Notes: generated by a model from the letters alone, not told the origin. 64,000 nt of DNA from Bacillus chungangensis (GCF_030812995.1 NZ_JAUSTT010000002.1:62001-126000); one strand, 5' to 3'; shown: positions 9,428 through 19,016, numbered from the stretch's first letter. Numbers and translations are program-made.

Positions 9428-10201
9428 ATGTTAAAGGCAACCAATATTACGAAAACGTACAGCTCAAAAAAAGGCAGCTATATGCATACAGCATTGCATC
9501 CATTCAATTTGCAAGTAGCTAAAGGGGAATTTGTCGGCATCATGGGACCTTCAGGAAGCGGCAAATCAACGTTATTGAATATACTAGCAACGATTGATCA
9601 GCCTTCTTCTGGTACAGTGGAGTTAGATGGCATCCTGACAAAACAATTAAATGATAAAGAGCTTGCATTGTTTAGAAGAAAACGGTTAGGTTTCATTTTT
9701 CAAGACTTTCATTTGCTTGATACGTTAAATGTTAGAGAAAACATCTTGCTGCCCCTTGTCCTTGAAAAAAGCAGCCTCCAAGACATGGAGAAACGTCTTC
9801 AGGAAATGGCGGTTATGCTCGGCATTCAAGATATTTTAGAAAAACGAACGTATGAACTCTCTGGTGGACAGCAGCAGCGAACAGCAGCAGCACGGGCAAT
9901 GATACATGACCCAGATTTAATTTTAGCCGACGAGCCTACAGGCAATCTTGATTCCGCCTCAGCAAAATCTTTAATGGAGGCTCTTGCTGCGTTAAATGAA
10001 CAGCAAGAACGCACCATCCTAATGGTGACCCATGATCCTGTTGCAGCAAGCTATTGTAAACGGATTGTTTTTATCCGTGACGGTCAAACGTTTACAGAAA
10101 TTTATAAAGGGGAGCAAAGGCAAGCATTTTTTCAGAAAATCCTTCATGTGCTATCCGTGTTAGGGGGTTCTATCGATGACATTTCGCCAGCTCGTCATTA
10201 A
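9428..10201 (+). CDS. ABC transporter ATPase, BceA-like
   Basis: Nucleotide-binding subunit of 257 residues of a MacB/BceA-type exporter. Walker A is [12 protein letters not shown], the signature motif is [16 protein letters not shown] (with Thr where Val is more usual) and Walker B is [13 protein letters not shown], followed by the switch His in MVTHDP. The gene overlaps the permease start by 26 bases, so the pair is coupled. Together with the two-component genes upstream it is expected to give resistance to cell-wall-active peptides. Confidence 0.92.
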   Translation: MLKATNITKTYSSKKGSYMHTALHPFNLQVAKGEFVGIMGPSGSGKSTLLNILATIDQPSSGTVELDGILTKQLNDKELALFRRKRLGFIFQDFHLLDTLNVRENILLPLVLEKSSLQDMEKRLQEMAVMLGIQDILEKRTYELSGGQQQRTAAARAMIHDPDLILADEPTGNLDSASAKSLMEALAALNEQQERTILMVTHDPVAASYCKRIVFIRDGQTFTEIYKGEQRQAFFQKILHVLSVLGGSIDDISPARH

Positions 10202-12089
10202 AAACATTAAAGGAAATTTTCAACGGTATAGCTCATATTTATTAAGCAGTGCGTTTACTGTCTTTATATTTTATTTATTTGCTGCTTTCCTTTTCCATCC
10301 AGAAGTACGAAACCAAAATATTCATCCAATTATTACGATTTTGTTGATCGGTTGTGAGCTCGTTATTTTGTTTTTTACGATTTTCTTTGTTCTATATTCT
10401 AACGCTGCTTTTATGAAATCACGAAAAAAAGAATTTGGGCTCTTGAAAATGATCGGGCTTCATAATAGACAAATCGGCAAACTCGTCTTTTTTGAATTTA
10501 CATTTATCTCTATACTAGCAATTATCATCGGGATCTTATTTGGAATCCTGTTTTCGAAGTTATTTTTTATGAGTATTAATGCTATTTTGCAGCCTGTCAT
10601 CCCACTCGCTTTTACAGTCCCAAGTACTGCATTGTGGATCACCAGCGGTATTTTTTTGTTTTTATTTGAAATCATTACATTGTTCGGTTTAAAAGAGATA
10701 AGAAAAAGTGAAATTATTGATCTCTTGCAAGAAGCAAAGAAACCGAAATCGCTGCCTTCTTTCTCACTGTTTCTCGTTATTTTAGGGATCATATTACTAG
10801 GTATCGGTTATGCCTTATCTGCCGTTCCTCATTTGCTCGTGTTGTTTTTCTCGATGATTCCAATTTTAATTCTAGTAATCATAGGCACTTATTTATTATT
10901 CATGCAGATGACTACTGCAGTGCTTCACCAGCTCCGACGAATGCCAAGAATCTACTTAAAGCATACAAATATGACAACAATCAGTTTGCTCATGTTCAAA
11001 CTAAAAGACCATGCAAGAATGCTCAGTGTTATCGCTATCTTAAGTGCTGTCGTCACCTCCAGTATGGGAATGCTATTATGGTTTCATCACTTTTCCAACA
11101 CTAATATGCGGGGACCACAAGATATGGAAATCATTCAAAAAGGATTAAATAATCCATCTATATACGAGAAAGACGAGATAGCTGCAATCGCAGAGAAGTA
11201 TGAAATGGTAATGAAGGATTACCATAGCGCTACTTTTTTACCATCTACGGTTAAAATAAATAATAGAGAGGCTGCAATGTGGATCATTTCTGAGAGTGGA
11301 TACAATGAGAGAATAAAATTCTTTAAAGAAGTAGAGCCATTAAAAGTTTCACAAGGAAAAGGAATATTTATCTCCCCCTTCGACAATGGATATTTTAACG
11401 CACCAATCTATAAAGAAAAAAGCATCGACATCCCGCTTGAAAATGACATGATCACAATAGAGGTAGAGAAGGCCATTTTTAACGTGACGATGGTTCTTGG
11501 AAATTGGGGTGCACCTTTTTTATTTGTTGTTAGTGATCAACAATTTCAAGAATGGGAAGCACTCATGCCAATAGAACAACACATTGTCATGCATGATTAT
11601 TATTTTGACGATATTCGAAACGGCAAGGAATTCATGAAAGATTTAAGAAAAAACGCTGGAAAAAACTCAGATCTTTTGTTAGATGGCATCAGTACTTATC
11701 TTGATGTCAGCAAAGGCAATACACTCCTAATGTTTATCGGCGTTTTCATCGCTTGCCTGTTTTTTCTCGCCTCTGGAAGCTTGATCTATTTCAAGATGTT
11801 TACAGAAATTCAGGATGATCGAAAAATATATATGATCTTATCGAAACTAGGAATGACTGTAGGGGAAATGAAGTATGCGATTACTATTCAAATGGCGATT
11901 CTCTTTTTTCTGCCTGTCGCCGTTGGCTCTATTCACACGTTATTTGCATATAATTCGGCTAGAATCAACCTAGGTGCACATACCATTTGGTATGAAGGAT
12001 TAACTGCAATTGGCATCTATATTCTCTTTCAGGCTATCTACTTTATGATTGCTAGAAAGATTTATCTTAAAAAAATGATCTCACAATAG
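10176..12089 (+). CDS. ABC transporter permease, BceB-like
   Basis: Permease of 637 residues. It starts [34 protein letters not shown], typical of BceB proteins. About ten membrane segments are visible. A large extracytoplasmic domain at roughly residues 310-525 lies between the seventh and eighth helices; in this family that domain recognises the antibiotic and signals to the intramembrane kinase. GGGGG lies 6-10 bases before the ATG. A strong terminator follows at 12111-12141. Confidence 0.92.
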   Translation: MTFRQLVIKNIKGNFQRYSSYLLSSAFTVFIFYLFAAFLFHPEVRNQNIHPIITILLIGCELVILFFTIFFVLYSNAAFMKSRKKEFGLLKMIGLHNRQIGKLVFFEFTFISILAIIIGILFGILFSKLFFMSINAILQPVIPLAFTVPSTALWITSGIFLFLFEIITLFGLKEIRKSEIIDLLQEAKKPKSLPSFSLFLVILGIILLGIGYALSAVPHLLVLFFSMIPILILVIIGTYLLFMQMTTAVLHQLRRMPRIYLKHTNMTTISLLMFKLKDHARMLSVIAILSAVVTSSMGMLLWFHHFSNTNMRGPQDMEIIQKGLNNPSIYEKDEIAAIAEKYEMVMKDYHSATFLPSTVKINNREAAMWIISESGYNERIKFFKEVEPLKVSQGKGIFISPFDNGYFNAPIYKEKSIDIPLENDMITIEVEKAIFNVTMVLGNWGAPFLFVVSDQQFQEWEALMPIEQHIVMHDYYFDDIRNGKEFMKDLRKNAGKNSDLLLDGISTYLDVSKGNTLLMFIGVFIACLFFLASGSLIYFKMFTEIQDDRKIYMILSKLGMTVGEMKYAITIQMAILFFLPVAVGSIHTLFAYNSARINLGAHTIWYEGLTAIGIYILFQAIYFMIARKIYLKKMISQ

Positions 12090-12110
12090 AGTTAGAAAGA
12101 AACATAAAAA

Positions 12111-12141
12111 AAACATGTCGACGGTCGACATGCTTTTTTTT
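12111..12141 (+). terminator. Terminator of the BceAB-like operon
   Basis: Arms CATGTCGAC and GTCGACATG joined by a minimal loop and followed by a run of eight T. Confidence 0.92.
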
Positions 12142-12385
12142 AGAAATGTTTATCTACATTTCTATAAAACAAAGGGGATGGGAGAAATTTTCACGATCAA
12201 ACAAAGGGGTATCATGTTTGCTTGTGATTAACTTCACATCAATAATATACCATGTTCATATTTCATGAGCAAGTATATGTTAACTATTTCACAATATTGT
12301 CAAAGATCTTGTCATGCTTCTAACTGAACATCATATAATGATAATATAGAGATTTCAATTTGTACAGGCTTTCTCGTTCATTATC

Positions 12386-12409
12386 TTTGTACTATTTATA
12401 AAGTACAAA
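12386..12409. promoter_or_regulatory. Inverted repeat just upstream of a small membrane protein gene
   Basis: Perfect 8-bp arms TTTGTACT and AGTACAAA separated by 8 bases, ending 3 bases before the AAGGAGG ribosome binding site. It could be an operator or an mRNA hairpin affecting translation. A possible promoter (TTGTCA at 12309, TATAAT at 12334, spacing 19) lies upstream. Confidence 0.4.
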
Positions 12410-12427
12410 AACAAGGAGGCAATGTCA

Positions 12428-12604
12428 TTGCGGTATGTTATTTTGTCATTTTTTATTATTTTCGTCTGCTTTTCATTCGGATTGAATATTCTCGGCTTAT
12501 TGAAGCTTCTTCCTCTCTATATTACTTCTCCATTATTATTCTTCTCGCTTTTTTTATTACTTGCTCATTTGAATAATCGAAAGCGATTTCGCGGCTTTCA
12601 TTAA
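12428..12604 (+). CDS. Small two-helix membrane protein, unknown function
   Basis: A 58-residue protein that is almost entirely two hydrophobic helices (VILSFFIIFVCFSFGLNILG and ITSPLLFFSLFLLLAHL) with a basic C-terminal tail NNRKRFRGFH. The TTG at 12428 is preferred over the ATG at 12422 because AAGGAGG (12413-12419) is 8 bases before the TTG but only 2 before the ATG. I do not recognise the family. It is monocistronic between two terminators. Confidence 0.6.
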   Translation: MRYVILSFFIIFVCFSFGLNILGLLKLLPLYITSPLLFFSLFLLLAHLNNRKRFRGFH

Positions 12605-12681
12605 ATAACGCATCAATAAGTATGATTTAAGAGACAACTGCTTTCTTATATATCTTTTACATTTTCATTTCGTTTTTCATG

Positions 12682-12718
12682 GCAAGAGCCTGAGGATGCA
12701 ATCTCATCAGGCTCTTGC
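12682..12718. terminator. Hairpin between convergent genes (pepF side)
   Basis: Perfect 12-bp arms GCAAGAGCCTGA and TCAGGCTCTTGC with a 13-base loop, 50 bases beyond the pepF stop. The T-run is weak. Confidence 0.65.
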
Positions 12719-12769
12719 AGCGTTTCAGTATTTAATATATGCCTCGATTATCATCAACACTGTAATGAT

Positions 12770-14587
12770 CTATTTTGATAACAGTCTTTCCAATTCATCC
12801 AATCTTTCTTCAAACACTTTGCATGCTGCAGCAATCGGTTCAGGGCTTGTCATATCAACTCCAGCCTTTTTTAATACTTCTATTGGATAATCAGATTTTC
12901 CTGCTTTTAAAAATTGTATATATTTTTCGACAGCTGGCTCTCCTTCTTCAATGATTTTCTTGCTTAGAGCTGTTGCAGCGCTAAACCCTGTCGCATATTG
13001 ATACACATAATAATTGTAATAGAAGTGTGGAATTCTAGCCCATTCCATTCCGATTTCTTCATCGATTACTATTTCATCACCATAATATTTTCGATTTAAT
13101 GCTGCATACTCTTTTGTCAACATGTCAGCAGTCAATGCTTCCCCATTCTGTGCCTTCTGATGAATAAGATGTTCAAACTCAGCAAACATCGTTTGACGGA
13201 AAACAGTACCGCGAAATCCTTCCAAATAATGATTTAATAAAAAGGTCCGCTGCACTTCATCATCAATTGTTTTCAGTAAATAGTCATTTAACAGTGCTTC
13301 ATTACATGTGGAAGCAACTTCTGCAACAAAAATAGAATAGCTGCCATAAATATATGGCTGTGTTTTACGTGTGTAATAGCTATGGACACTGTGGCCAAAT
13401 TCATGAGCAAGTGTAAATAAATTATGAATATTGTTCTGCCAATTCATTAGAATATAAGGATTTGTTCCATAAGAGCCTGAGGAGTAAGCACCATTTCGCT
13501 TGCCTTTGTTTTCAACAACATCCACCCAACGGTTCTCAAATCCTTCTTTCAATACACTTGCATACTCTGCTCCAAGCGGTTTTAATCCTTTTAATACCAA
13601 TTCCTTTGCTTCTTCGTATGTAAAGTTCATCTTTGCTTCCTGTACAAGCGGTGTATAGAGATCATACATATGCAGTGTATCGACCTCAAGTGCTTTTTTG
13701 CGTAGTTTGACATAACGATGCAGTAATGGCAAGTGCTCTTGAATCGTTGAGATTAAGTGATCATATACACTTTCGGGGATGTTGTTTGCCGAAAGTGCAG
13801 CATGTCGTGCCGAATGGTAATGGTGGACTTGTGCATAAAAGTTATCTGTTTTAATTTGTCCGCTTAATGTACTAGCAAATGTATTGCGAAATTTCCCATA
13901 AGTTTCGTATACTTTTTGAAAGGCCTCTTTACGAACTCGACGATCTTTACTCTCAAGAAAATCGACATAGCGTCCATGGGTAATTTGAACATCCTCGCCA
14001 TTCTCATCTTTCATATACGGAAATTCCAAATCAGCATTATTTAATATTCCAAATGTATTACTAGAAGCCGACAAAACATCAGAACTTTGAGCTAAAAGCG
14101 ATTCCTCCTTTGCTGAAAGTACGTGAGGACGCTGTAGAGTAATTTTTTCCAAAGCATGCTTATAAAGACGAAGCTCTTGCTTTTCTTCTATATAACGCTG
14201 TAAAACATGATCTTCAAGCGCTAATATTTCAGGTACAATAAAGGAAAGGGCACTAGATGCTTGCGCATATAATCCTTTTATACGATCATCTAAACCTTGG
14301 TAAAAAGCATTTGTCGTATCTTGATCATAACGCATGTGTGCATATGTATATAGTTTACCAACACGTTCTGAAACCTCATCATCGTATACCAACGTTTGAT
14401 ATAAAGATTCCGCATCTTTCCCTACCGTTCCTTTAAAACCATCAGCTTTCTTTAAAAGTTCCATTACCGCTTTATATTCTTCTTCCCATAATTGATCTGT
14501 TGCAAAAATATCTTCTAAACGCCACGTAAGTGCTTCTGAAACTTCACTTCGATTAGGAAGTACCTTTACTGTTGGCTGTTTGCTCAT
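12770..14587 (-). CDS. pepF: Oligoendopeptidase F
   Basis: Cytoplasmic M3-family zinc metallopeptidase of 605 residues that cleaves short peptides. The zinc site is HEFGHSVHSYYT at about residue 390, with the downstream Glu ligand in the AEVASTCNEALL segment. The C-terminal substrate-binding block RIPHFYYNYYVYQYATGFSAA is also present. The start has GAGGG upstream. It is separated from coiA by repeat copy 3. The pairing coiA-pepF matches B. subtilis yjbF-yjbG. In B. subtilis, raised PepF levels affect sporulation by degrading Phr peptides, which is of interest given the Rap/Phr pair elsewhere in this window. Confidence 0.96.
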   Translation of the reverse strand: MSKQPTVKVLPNRSEVSEALTWRLEDIFATDQLWEEEYKAVMELLKKADGFKGTVGKDAESLYQTLVYDDEVSERVGKLYTYAHMRYDQDTTNAFYQGLDDRIKGLYAQASSALSFIVPEILALEDHVLQRYIEEKQELRLYKHALEKITLQRPHVLSAKEESLLAQSSDVLSASSNTFGILNNADLEFPYMKDENGEDVQITHGRYVDFLESKDRRVRKEAFQKVYETYGKFRNTFASTLSGQIKTDNFYAQVHHYHSARHAALSANNIPESVYDHLISTIQEHLPLLHRYVKLRKKALEVDTLHMYDLYTPLVQEAKMNFTYEEAKELVLKGLKPLGAEYASVLKEGFENRWVDVVENKGKRNGAYSSGSYGTNPYILMNWQNNIHNLFTLAHEFGHSVHSYYTRKTQPYIYGSYSIFVAEVASTCNEALLNDYLLKTIDDEVQRTFLLNHYLEGFRGTVFRQTMFAEFEHLIHQKAQNGEALTADMLTKEYAALNRKYYGDEIVIDEEIGMEWARIPHFYYNYYVYQYATGFSAATALSKKIIEEGEPAVEKYIQFLKAGKSDYPIEVLKKAGVDMTSPEPIAAACKVFEERLDELERLLSK

Positions 14588-14761
14588 TAAAATCCCTCAC
14601 TTTTCATTTTTCTCATTCTGTACTTTCTTTCTTTAAAACAAAAGTTCCTGCATGAACACAAGATTTTCATCCTTGATGACATCCAGAGTGTCTTATCATC
14701 ATATCATAAACTGCGTCATTTCTTATACCGAATATTGCATCACTACAACTTTTTTTAATAA

Positions 14762-15010
14762 TAAAGTAAAACTTCCATCAGTGGGAGTTTTCTCTCATCC
14801 CCCACTGATAGAACAAAGGCTAAGATCTCAGGCGTCCTCGAAAAAGGAGAACACTTTTTCTTCGTACGATGCTGATTCAAGAAGCCTTTCCTTATCCTGT
14901 CGGCCCGAACCAATCGGACATTTGACTTTCAGTTTCCCCCACCTAGCGCTTCTGATTCCTCTTACTCCCCGAAGTGGGGGTCTTGACTCGTCAGTTAGAT
15001 GTGGGATAAA
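14762..15010 (+). repeat. Dispersed hairpin-ended repeat, copy 3 (overlaps coiA 3' end)
   Basis: Full copy starting AAAGTAAAACTTCCATCAGT and ending GTTAGATGTGGGATAAA. The last 20 bases are the final codons and stop of coiA on the opposite strand, so the element has been inserted into, or captured, the end of that gene. Confidence 0.9.
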
Positions 15011-16211
15011 TAAAAAGATATCTTGCATACTGTTTGTAAAAGTTACGCTCTTCTTGATAAGCAGCTTCAACATTTTGTGAAAAAGAAAGCTTCTTTACAA
15101 GTTGATAGTTGGAACAGCCATATTTTAAAATATATCCGGTTTTCACAAGAACATTCAAATAAGCTAAAAAAAGTTGATCGCAACTTTGATTAGTTTCATG
15201 ATTTAACAGCAGTGTGCGAAATTGAATATGTCTCTTCTCTACTCGTATAGCCATTTTTTGAAATAAATCATGATCAGTAAACGTGTCCCCTTTTTTTAAC
15301 TTGCTAAGAAAATCATGCCAAACATAAAACTGCCATTCGATCACATTTGTTTTACAATTATTTTGGTTTATCGGTACGCCAATAATAGGAGGCAGTAAAT
15401 AGGTGGTTAGCTTACTTTCATAAATAGCTTTCAAAAAAGGATCTGAACGATTTTTTGTGAAATATACTTTTTGATTCAACCACTGTCTCTTTTCATTTAT
15501 CCAATCGGTTAACGAATATCGACTTTTTTTGGTTTCTTTTGAAACGGTTAAAGGAAATGTTGCTTTACTGAGAGGTATTGAATGCAGTTGGCCGAATGTT
15601 TTACGAGCAGTTACTGGAAGAAGGTAAGACAGGCAATAGAAGCGTTTTGTTCGTGGTTTATAACTTAACAGATAGTAGGAACGTGAACGATATATACCTA
15701 CAAGGGACCATTGAAATTCATTGAGCAGATAAAGAGAAGTAGTTTTTTTCATTTGTTTTTGATATGGCAGTCCACCTAGCACCCAAACTGGGATAATTCC
15801 TTTCTGCCGATATCCTTCTGTCCTTTTTATTATTTGTCGCAATGGAATTGATGAGCATTGATATTCGATTGCGTAAGAATGGCCATCTTTCTTCACAAAA
15901 ATATCAGCACGCTGCTTGATGGAAGTAAAATAATGTTCAAGATACACGGTCTTTGTCATCGTTTGCAGCCAAACATAAAGATCTTTTTTTCCTTGTAAGT
16001 GCATTTCACTTTCTGGCTCTGATTCAGCATGACAATTTATTAGGCGTTGATGGGCAAAATGAGGAATCTTTTTCTTACCGGCTTTAAAAATAAGTTTGCT
16101 TTGGCATTGGGGGCAATAAAATGGAGACCTGTTGCGAAAGTTGATCATTTCGTTTGGACCTAAATAGTGTACAGCAACTTTTTTTCCATCTTTATCTAAC
16201 GCAATGAACAA
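14991..16211 (-). CDS. coiA: Competence protein CoiA
   Basis: CoiA assists recombination during transformation. The protein has the CoiA N-terminal zinc-ribbon-like region (PFYCPQCQSKLIFKAGKKKIPHFAH) and the nuclease-like segment (HSYAIEYQCSSIPLRQI). I place the start at TTG 16211, giving FIALDKDGKKVAVHYLG, because AAAGGGTGATC lies 6 bases before it. An ATG 27 codons upstream lacks such a site and adds an atypical extension. The last residues YPTSN come from repeat copy 3, so the native C-terminus has been replaced or trimmed. It lies next to mecA, which also controls competence. Confidence 0.9.
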   Translation of the reverse strand: MFIALDKDGKKVAVHYLGPNEMINFRNRSPFYCPQCQSKLIFKAGKKKIPHFAHQRLINCHAESEPESEMHLQGKKDLYVWLQTMTKTVYLEHYFTSIKQRADIFVKKDGHSYAIEYQCSSIPLRQIIKRTEGYRQKGIIPVWVLGGLPYQKQMKKTTSLYLLNEFQWSLVGIYRSRSYYLLSYKPRTKRFYCLSYLLPVTARKTFGQLHSIPLSKATFPLTVSKETKKSRYSLTDWINEKRQWLNQKVYFTKNRSDPFLKAIYESKLTTYLLPPIIGVPINQNNCKTNVIEWQFYVWHDFLSKLKKGDTFTDHDLFQKMAIRVEKRHIQFRTLLLNHETNQSCDQLFLAYLNVLVKTGYILKYGCSNYQLVKKLSFSQNVEAAYQEERNFYKQYARYLFIYPTSN

Positions 16212-16330
16212 ATGAGGATCACCCTTTCTTTTGGTTATATTTATACACACTAGTATTTCGACATCTCTTTCATCATTCCTTCTCTTTTTCAAAATCTATC
16301 ATTTAGTCTTGTTTTAATTTTTTTCATAAA

Positions 16331-16360
16331 GAAAAAACCGATTAAACGTAATCGGTTTTA
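16331..16360 (-). terminator. mecA terminator
   Basis: Arms AAAACCGATTA and TAATCGGTTTT with loop AACG, directly after the mecA stop codon. Confidence 0.88.
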
Positions 16361-16367
16361 ATAAAAG

Positions 16368-17027
16368 TTAGTCAAAATATTGATTCAGTGTATGAAAAAC
16401 ATCTGTTTCAATAATAACATTGCCATATTCTGCTAGATAGTGTGATGTAATCGAGGAATCTTTTCCATATTCCAGCAAAATGCTTATCACATTGTCAATT
16501 TGTTCTTCTGCAAACAACTCTTCTGGAAATTCTATATATAAATAATATTGATCACGGAATGAGTAGAGTTTTGTCTGCAAATGCTCAAGCCCTGGTCTTT
16601 TCGCAAGCATTAAAACGCTCTCGAAATCTTGAAAACAAATGACAAAATCCAGCAAATCTTCGTCTTGATCATCTTGATGCTTTAAATAAAAGTTTTCATC
16701 TAAAAATGCTTCAATATTCTCATCCAAAGGCAGTTCTCTTAATTTATCCTCAGGTATTGGAAGCTCAAATTTATTTCCATCTTTAGAAAGCTGTGCTTTT
16801 GTTACTAAAACCTCTAAACCTTTGTCTAACGCTTGGACTTGAATCCAGAGCGGACCTTCTGGAACAAACTCTTCTTCATCATGAACTTCATCCATCATTT
16901 CCCAAAAAAGTTCTTCACTTCTTTCTCGGTTATACCAAATTTCCTCTCGGTTGAAGCCCCTTTCCTCGATATCCAAATAAGAGATGAAAAATTTGACAGT
17001 ATTTTCATTTATTCGTTCGATTTCCAT
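16368..17027 (-). CDS. mecA: ClpC adaptor protein MecA
   Basis: Adaptor of 219 residues that targets ComK (and other proteins) to ClpCP. The N-terminal substrate-binding domain starts MEIERINENTVKFFISYLDIEERGF. An acidic linker follows (HDEEEFV ... QDDQDEDL), then the C-terminal ClpC-binding domain (FQDFESVLMLAKRP ... LYSFRDQYYLYIEF). AAGGGAG lies upstream of the ATG. It lies between coiA and spxA as in B. subtilis. The 394-base gap to spxA contains only the spxA terminator and AT-rich DNA. Confidence 0.96.
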   Translation of the reverse strand: MEIERINENTVKFFISYLDIEERGFNREEIWYNRERSEELFWEMMDEVHDEEEFVPEGPLWIQVQALDKGLEVLVTKAQLSKDGNKFELPIPEDKLRELPLDENIEAFLDENFYLKHQDDQDEDLLDFVICFQDFESVLMLAKRPGLEHLQTKLYSFRDQYYLYIEFPEELFAEEQIDNVISILLEYGKDSSITSHYLAEYGNVIIETDVFHTLNQYFD

Positions 17028-17377
17028 CCTGCAACTCTCCCTTCCGATTTAAGATGATGAAGGGACTTTACCCCTAGGAAAATAATTTATCCCATCGTGC
17101 TTACAAAACGATTTTATCAGCATCGTCTTATCACTCATTTTATGATAAAAATCGCAGAAAGGGAAACAAAAGCTATTCCCATTTTTTATTTCATCATTTA
17201 AAAGGTTATTATGACTGCACGTCGGATGATAAAAATAGACTAATGCATATCATTTTGAAGACATCCATTATTATATACTTCGCTCTATTGTTTCATTCGT
17301 TTTATTATTCTATCCAAGAAATTAATAATCAGAATGTTCTAATAATTCCCCTAAATGAAAAAGGTCCATTTATGATA

Positions 17378-17416
17378 AAACGCCCCCATCCCAAGCTGGG
17401 AGTGAAGACGTCTTAA
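17378..17416 (-). terminator. Probable spxA terminator
   Basis: On the minus strand TCCCAGCTTGGGA forms a short hairpin nested in pairing ACG/CGT, followed by CGTTTTATC. It begins just past the spxA stop codon. Confidence 0.5.
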
Positions 17417-17421
17417 ATTCT

Positions 17422-17817
17422 TTAATTAACGAGCCTCTGTGCTTCACGAAGCTGGAAAGTCCGAACTCTTCTTGGTAGAAATCTACGGATTTCATCCTCA
17501 TTATATCCAACTTGCAGCCGCTTCTCATCCAAAATGATCGGCCGACGCAACAATCCTGGATTTTTCTGAATCAATTCAAATAGCTGCTGTAAAGGCAGTG
17601 TATCTAAATCAACATTTAACTTTTGAAATATTTTAGAACGAGTAGAAATAATCTCATCTGTTCCATCTTCAGTCATTCTCAAAATTTCTTTAATCTCCGC
17701 CAAAGTAAGCGGTTCTGAAAATATATTTCGTTCCGTATAGCCAATCTTGTGCTCTTCAAGCCAAGTTCTAGCTTTCCGACATGATGTACAACTAGGTGAA
17801 GTGTATAATGTTACCAT
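17422..17817 (-). CDS. spxA: Transcriptional regulator Spx
   Basis: Redox-sensing ArsC-family protein of 131 residues that binds the RNA polymerase alpha C-terminal domain under thiol stress. The CxxC switch is C10-T-S-C13, and RPI ([15 protein letters not shown]) is conserved. The start is set at 17817, where GGGAGTG is 11 bases upstream and the length matches the family; an open frame extends 28 codons further without homology. Its turnover requires YjbH, encoded at 4302-5165. Confidence 0.96.
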   Translation of the reverse strand: MVTLYTSPSCTSCRKARTWLEEHKIGYTERNIFSEPLTLAEIKEILRMTEDGTDEIISTRSKIFQKLNVDLDTLPLQQLFELIQKNPGLLRRPIILDEKRLQVGYNEDEIRRFLPRRVRTFQLREAQRLVN

Positions 17818-18177
17818 AAAATCATTCACACTCCCATGTAATTTTTGAATGATACTGTTGTAGAAAATATATTTTAATTTAAGTATCCATTCGCATCTCA
17901 TTTAACACGGACGAATTAATATACAGACCTGCACAACGAAATACGGATTATGCATAACTTAATTTAAAATAATGGTTTTTAAGTACGATTTAAACAAAAG
18001 CAATTGATCATTTCAGTGATGAACCCTTGCCTATTGCGTCAATCAAAATACCTAAAAAGCTTAACAATCATCTAAACAATATTATACACTAATCAATCAT
18101 GATATTGAATATATTTTTCAAAAATCACTTGTCCTGTTATCATTCTTGTACATTTTGTGTCAAGAAGATGACAAAAC

Positions 18178-18217
18178 AATGATTTTTTGATGACTAAATG
18201 TCATCATTTTTTGATGA
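18178..18217. repeat. Overlapping short palindromes upstream of spxA
   Basis: GATGAC-TAAAT-GTCATC (18189-18205) overlaps TCATCA-TTTTT-TGATGA (18201-18217), and a related TGATTTTTTGATGA precedes them. They lie about 370 bases upstream of the spxA start in a gap of more than 800 bases with no gene. They may be binding sites, but I cannot name a regulator. Confidence 0.3.
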
Positions 18218-18366
18218 GAGAATTCAAGCCCATCATTTTTTTAACGTCAGTTACAGTTTTTTCTGCTCAAGATGAGTTGACCTTACTATCATAACCAAAT
18301 TTTTGTATTTATATGTACTCACTAGAAATCTTTAGAATCAGCCCCAAGTTTTTCTTTGCGGTAAAG

Positions 18367-18468
18367 AGAAAGTTGAAACTTTATCAATGAGGATTTTCGT
18401 GTATCCCTTAAAAGCAAAACACCTTACAAAGAAGAAATATTACTTTTCTTTGTAAGGTGTTTTGCTTT
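18367..18468. repeat. Decayed repeat end and 21-bp palindrome in the spxA-trpS gap
   Basis: A degenerate relative of the dispersed repeat's left end (AGTTGAAACTTTATCAATGA) is followed by a perfect inverted repeat with 21-bp arms at 18411-18431 and 18448-18468. The arms begin AAAGCAAAACACC and end GGTGTTTTGCTTT, and the loop is 16 bases. It could be a terminator (A-rich and T-rich flanks) or a cruciform-forming site. No gene is visible nearby on either strand. Confidence 0.5.
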
Positions 18469-18689
18469 CGGACTCGAACAAATCGTACTTTAATACGAGA
18501 AAGAAATTCCTTTCCCTTTCCCGCATCACATACCTAGAAAAAACCAAGATCATAATCAATTTTCATCACAAACGAATTTACATTGTTTTGGACAACAAGG
18601 AAAGTTGCTTCCTCACTTGCTTTCTTCTATGATAGTTCATATAATAAAAAGAAATAATCATTAATGGTTAGCTTCTCTAATCAACATGG

Positions 18690-19016
18690 AAGATGTGATG
18701 ACAAAGAAGAGTACATACTGGGAACACTTCAAGAGAGTTTGCGGGTGGTGTGAGCAAATAGTATCCCATATGGAATGGACTTTCGAGCTCTGTTTGTGAA
18801 AAACATGAGAATGATCATTTTATTAGCGAACAGCGAATGCCGATCGTTATCTCGGCGCCATTTATGCAACTTCTCTAGTGAATTTTTTCTTCCCGATACA
18901 TGTGAAAGAGACATCACAAACTGAAGGCGCCATAATGGACTAAGCGACTCAATTAGAGTACTTAGGGTGGAACCGCGGATATACCATTCGTCCCTATTAA
19001 TGGACGAATGGTTTTT
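18690..19016 (+). ncRNA. T-box leader of trpS (tryptophan-specific)
   Basis: The conserved T-box sequence GGGTGGAACCGCGG is at 18965-18978. It is followed by a terminator hairpin (arms ACCATTCGTCC and GGACGAATGGT, then TTTTTT) at 18983-19016. The Stem I region contains AAGAAGAGTAC, GGTGTGAGC and the specifier loop GAATGGAC, with the Trp codon TGG at 18776-18778. The start of the leader is approximate. Uncharged tRNA-Trp should stabilise the antiterminator and allow trpS transcription. Confidence 0.93.
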
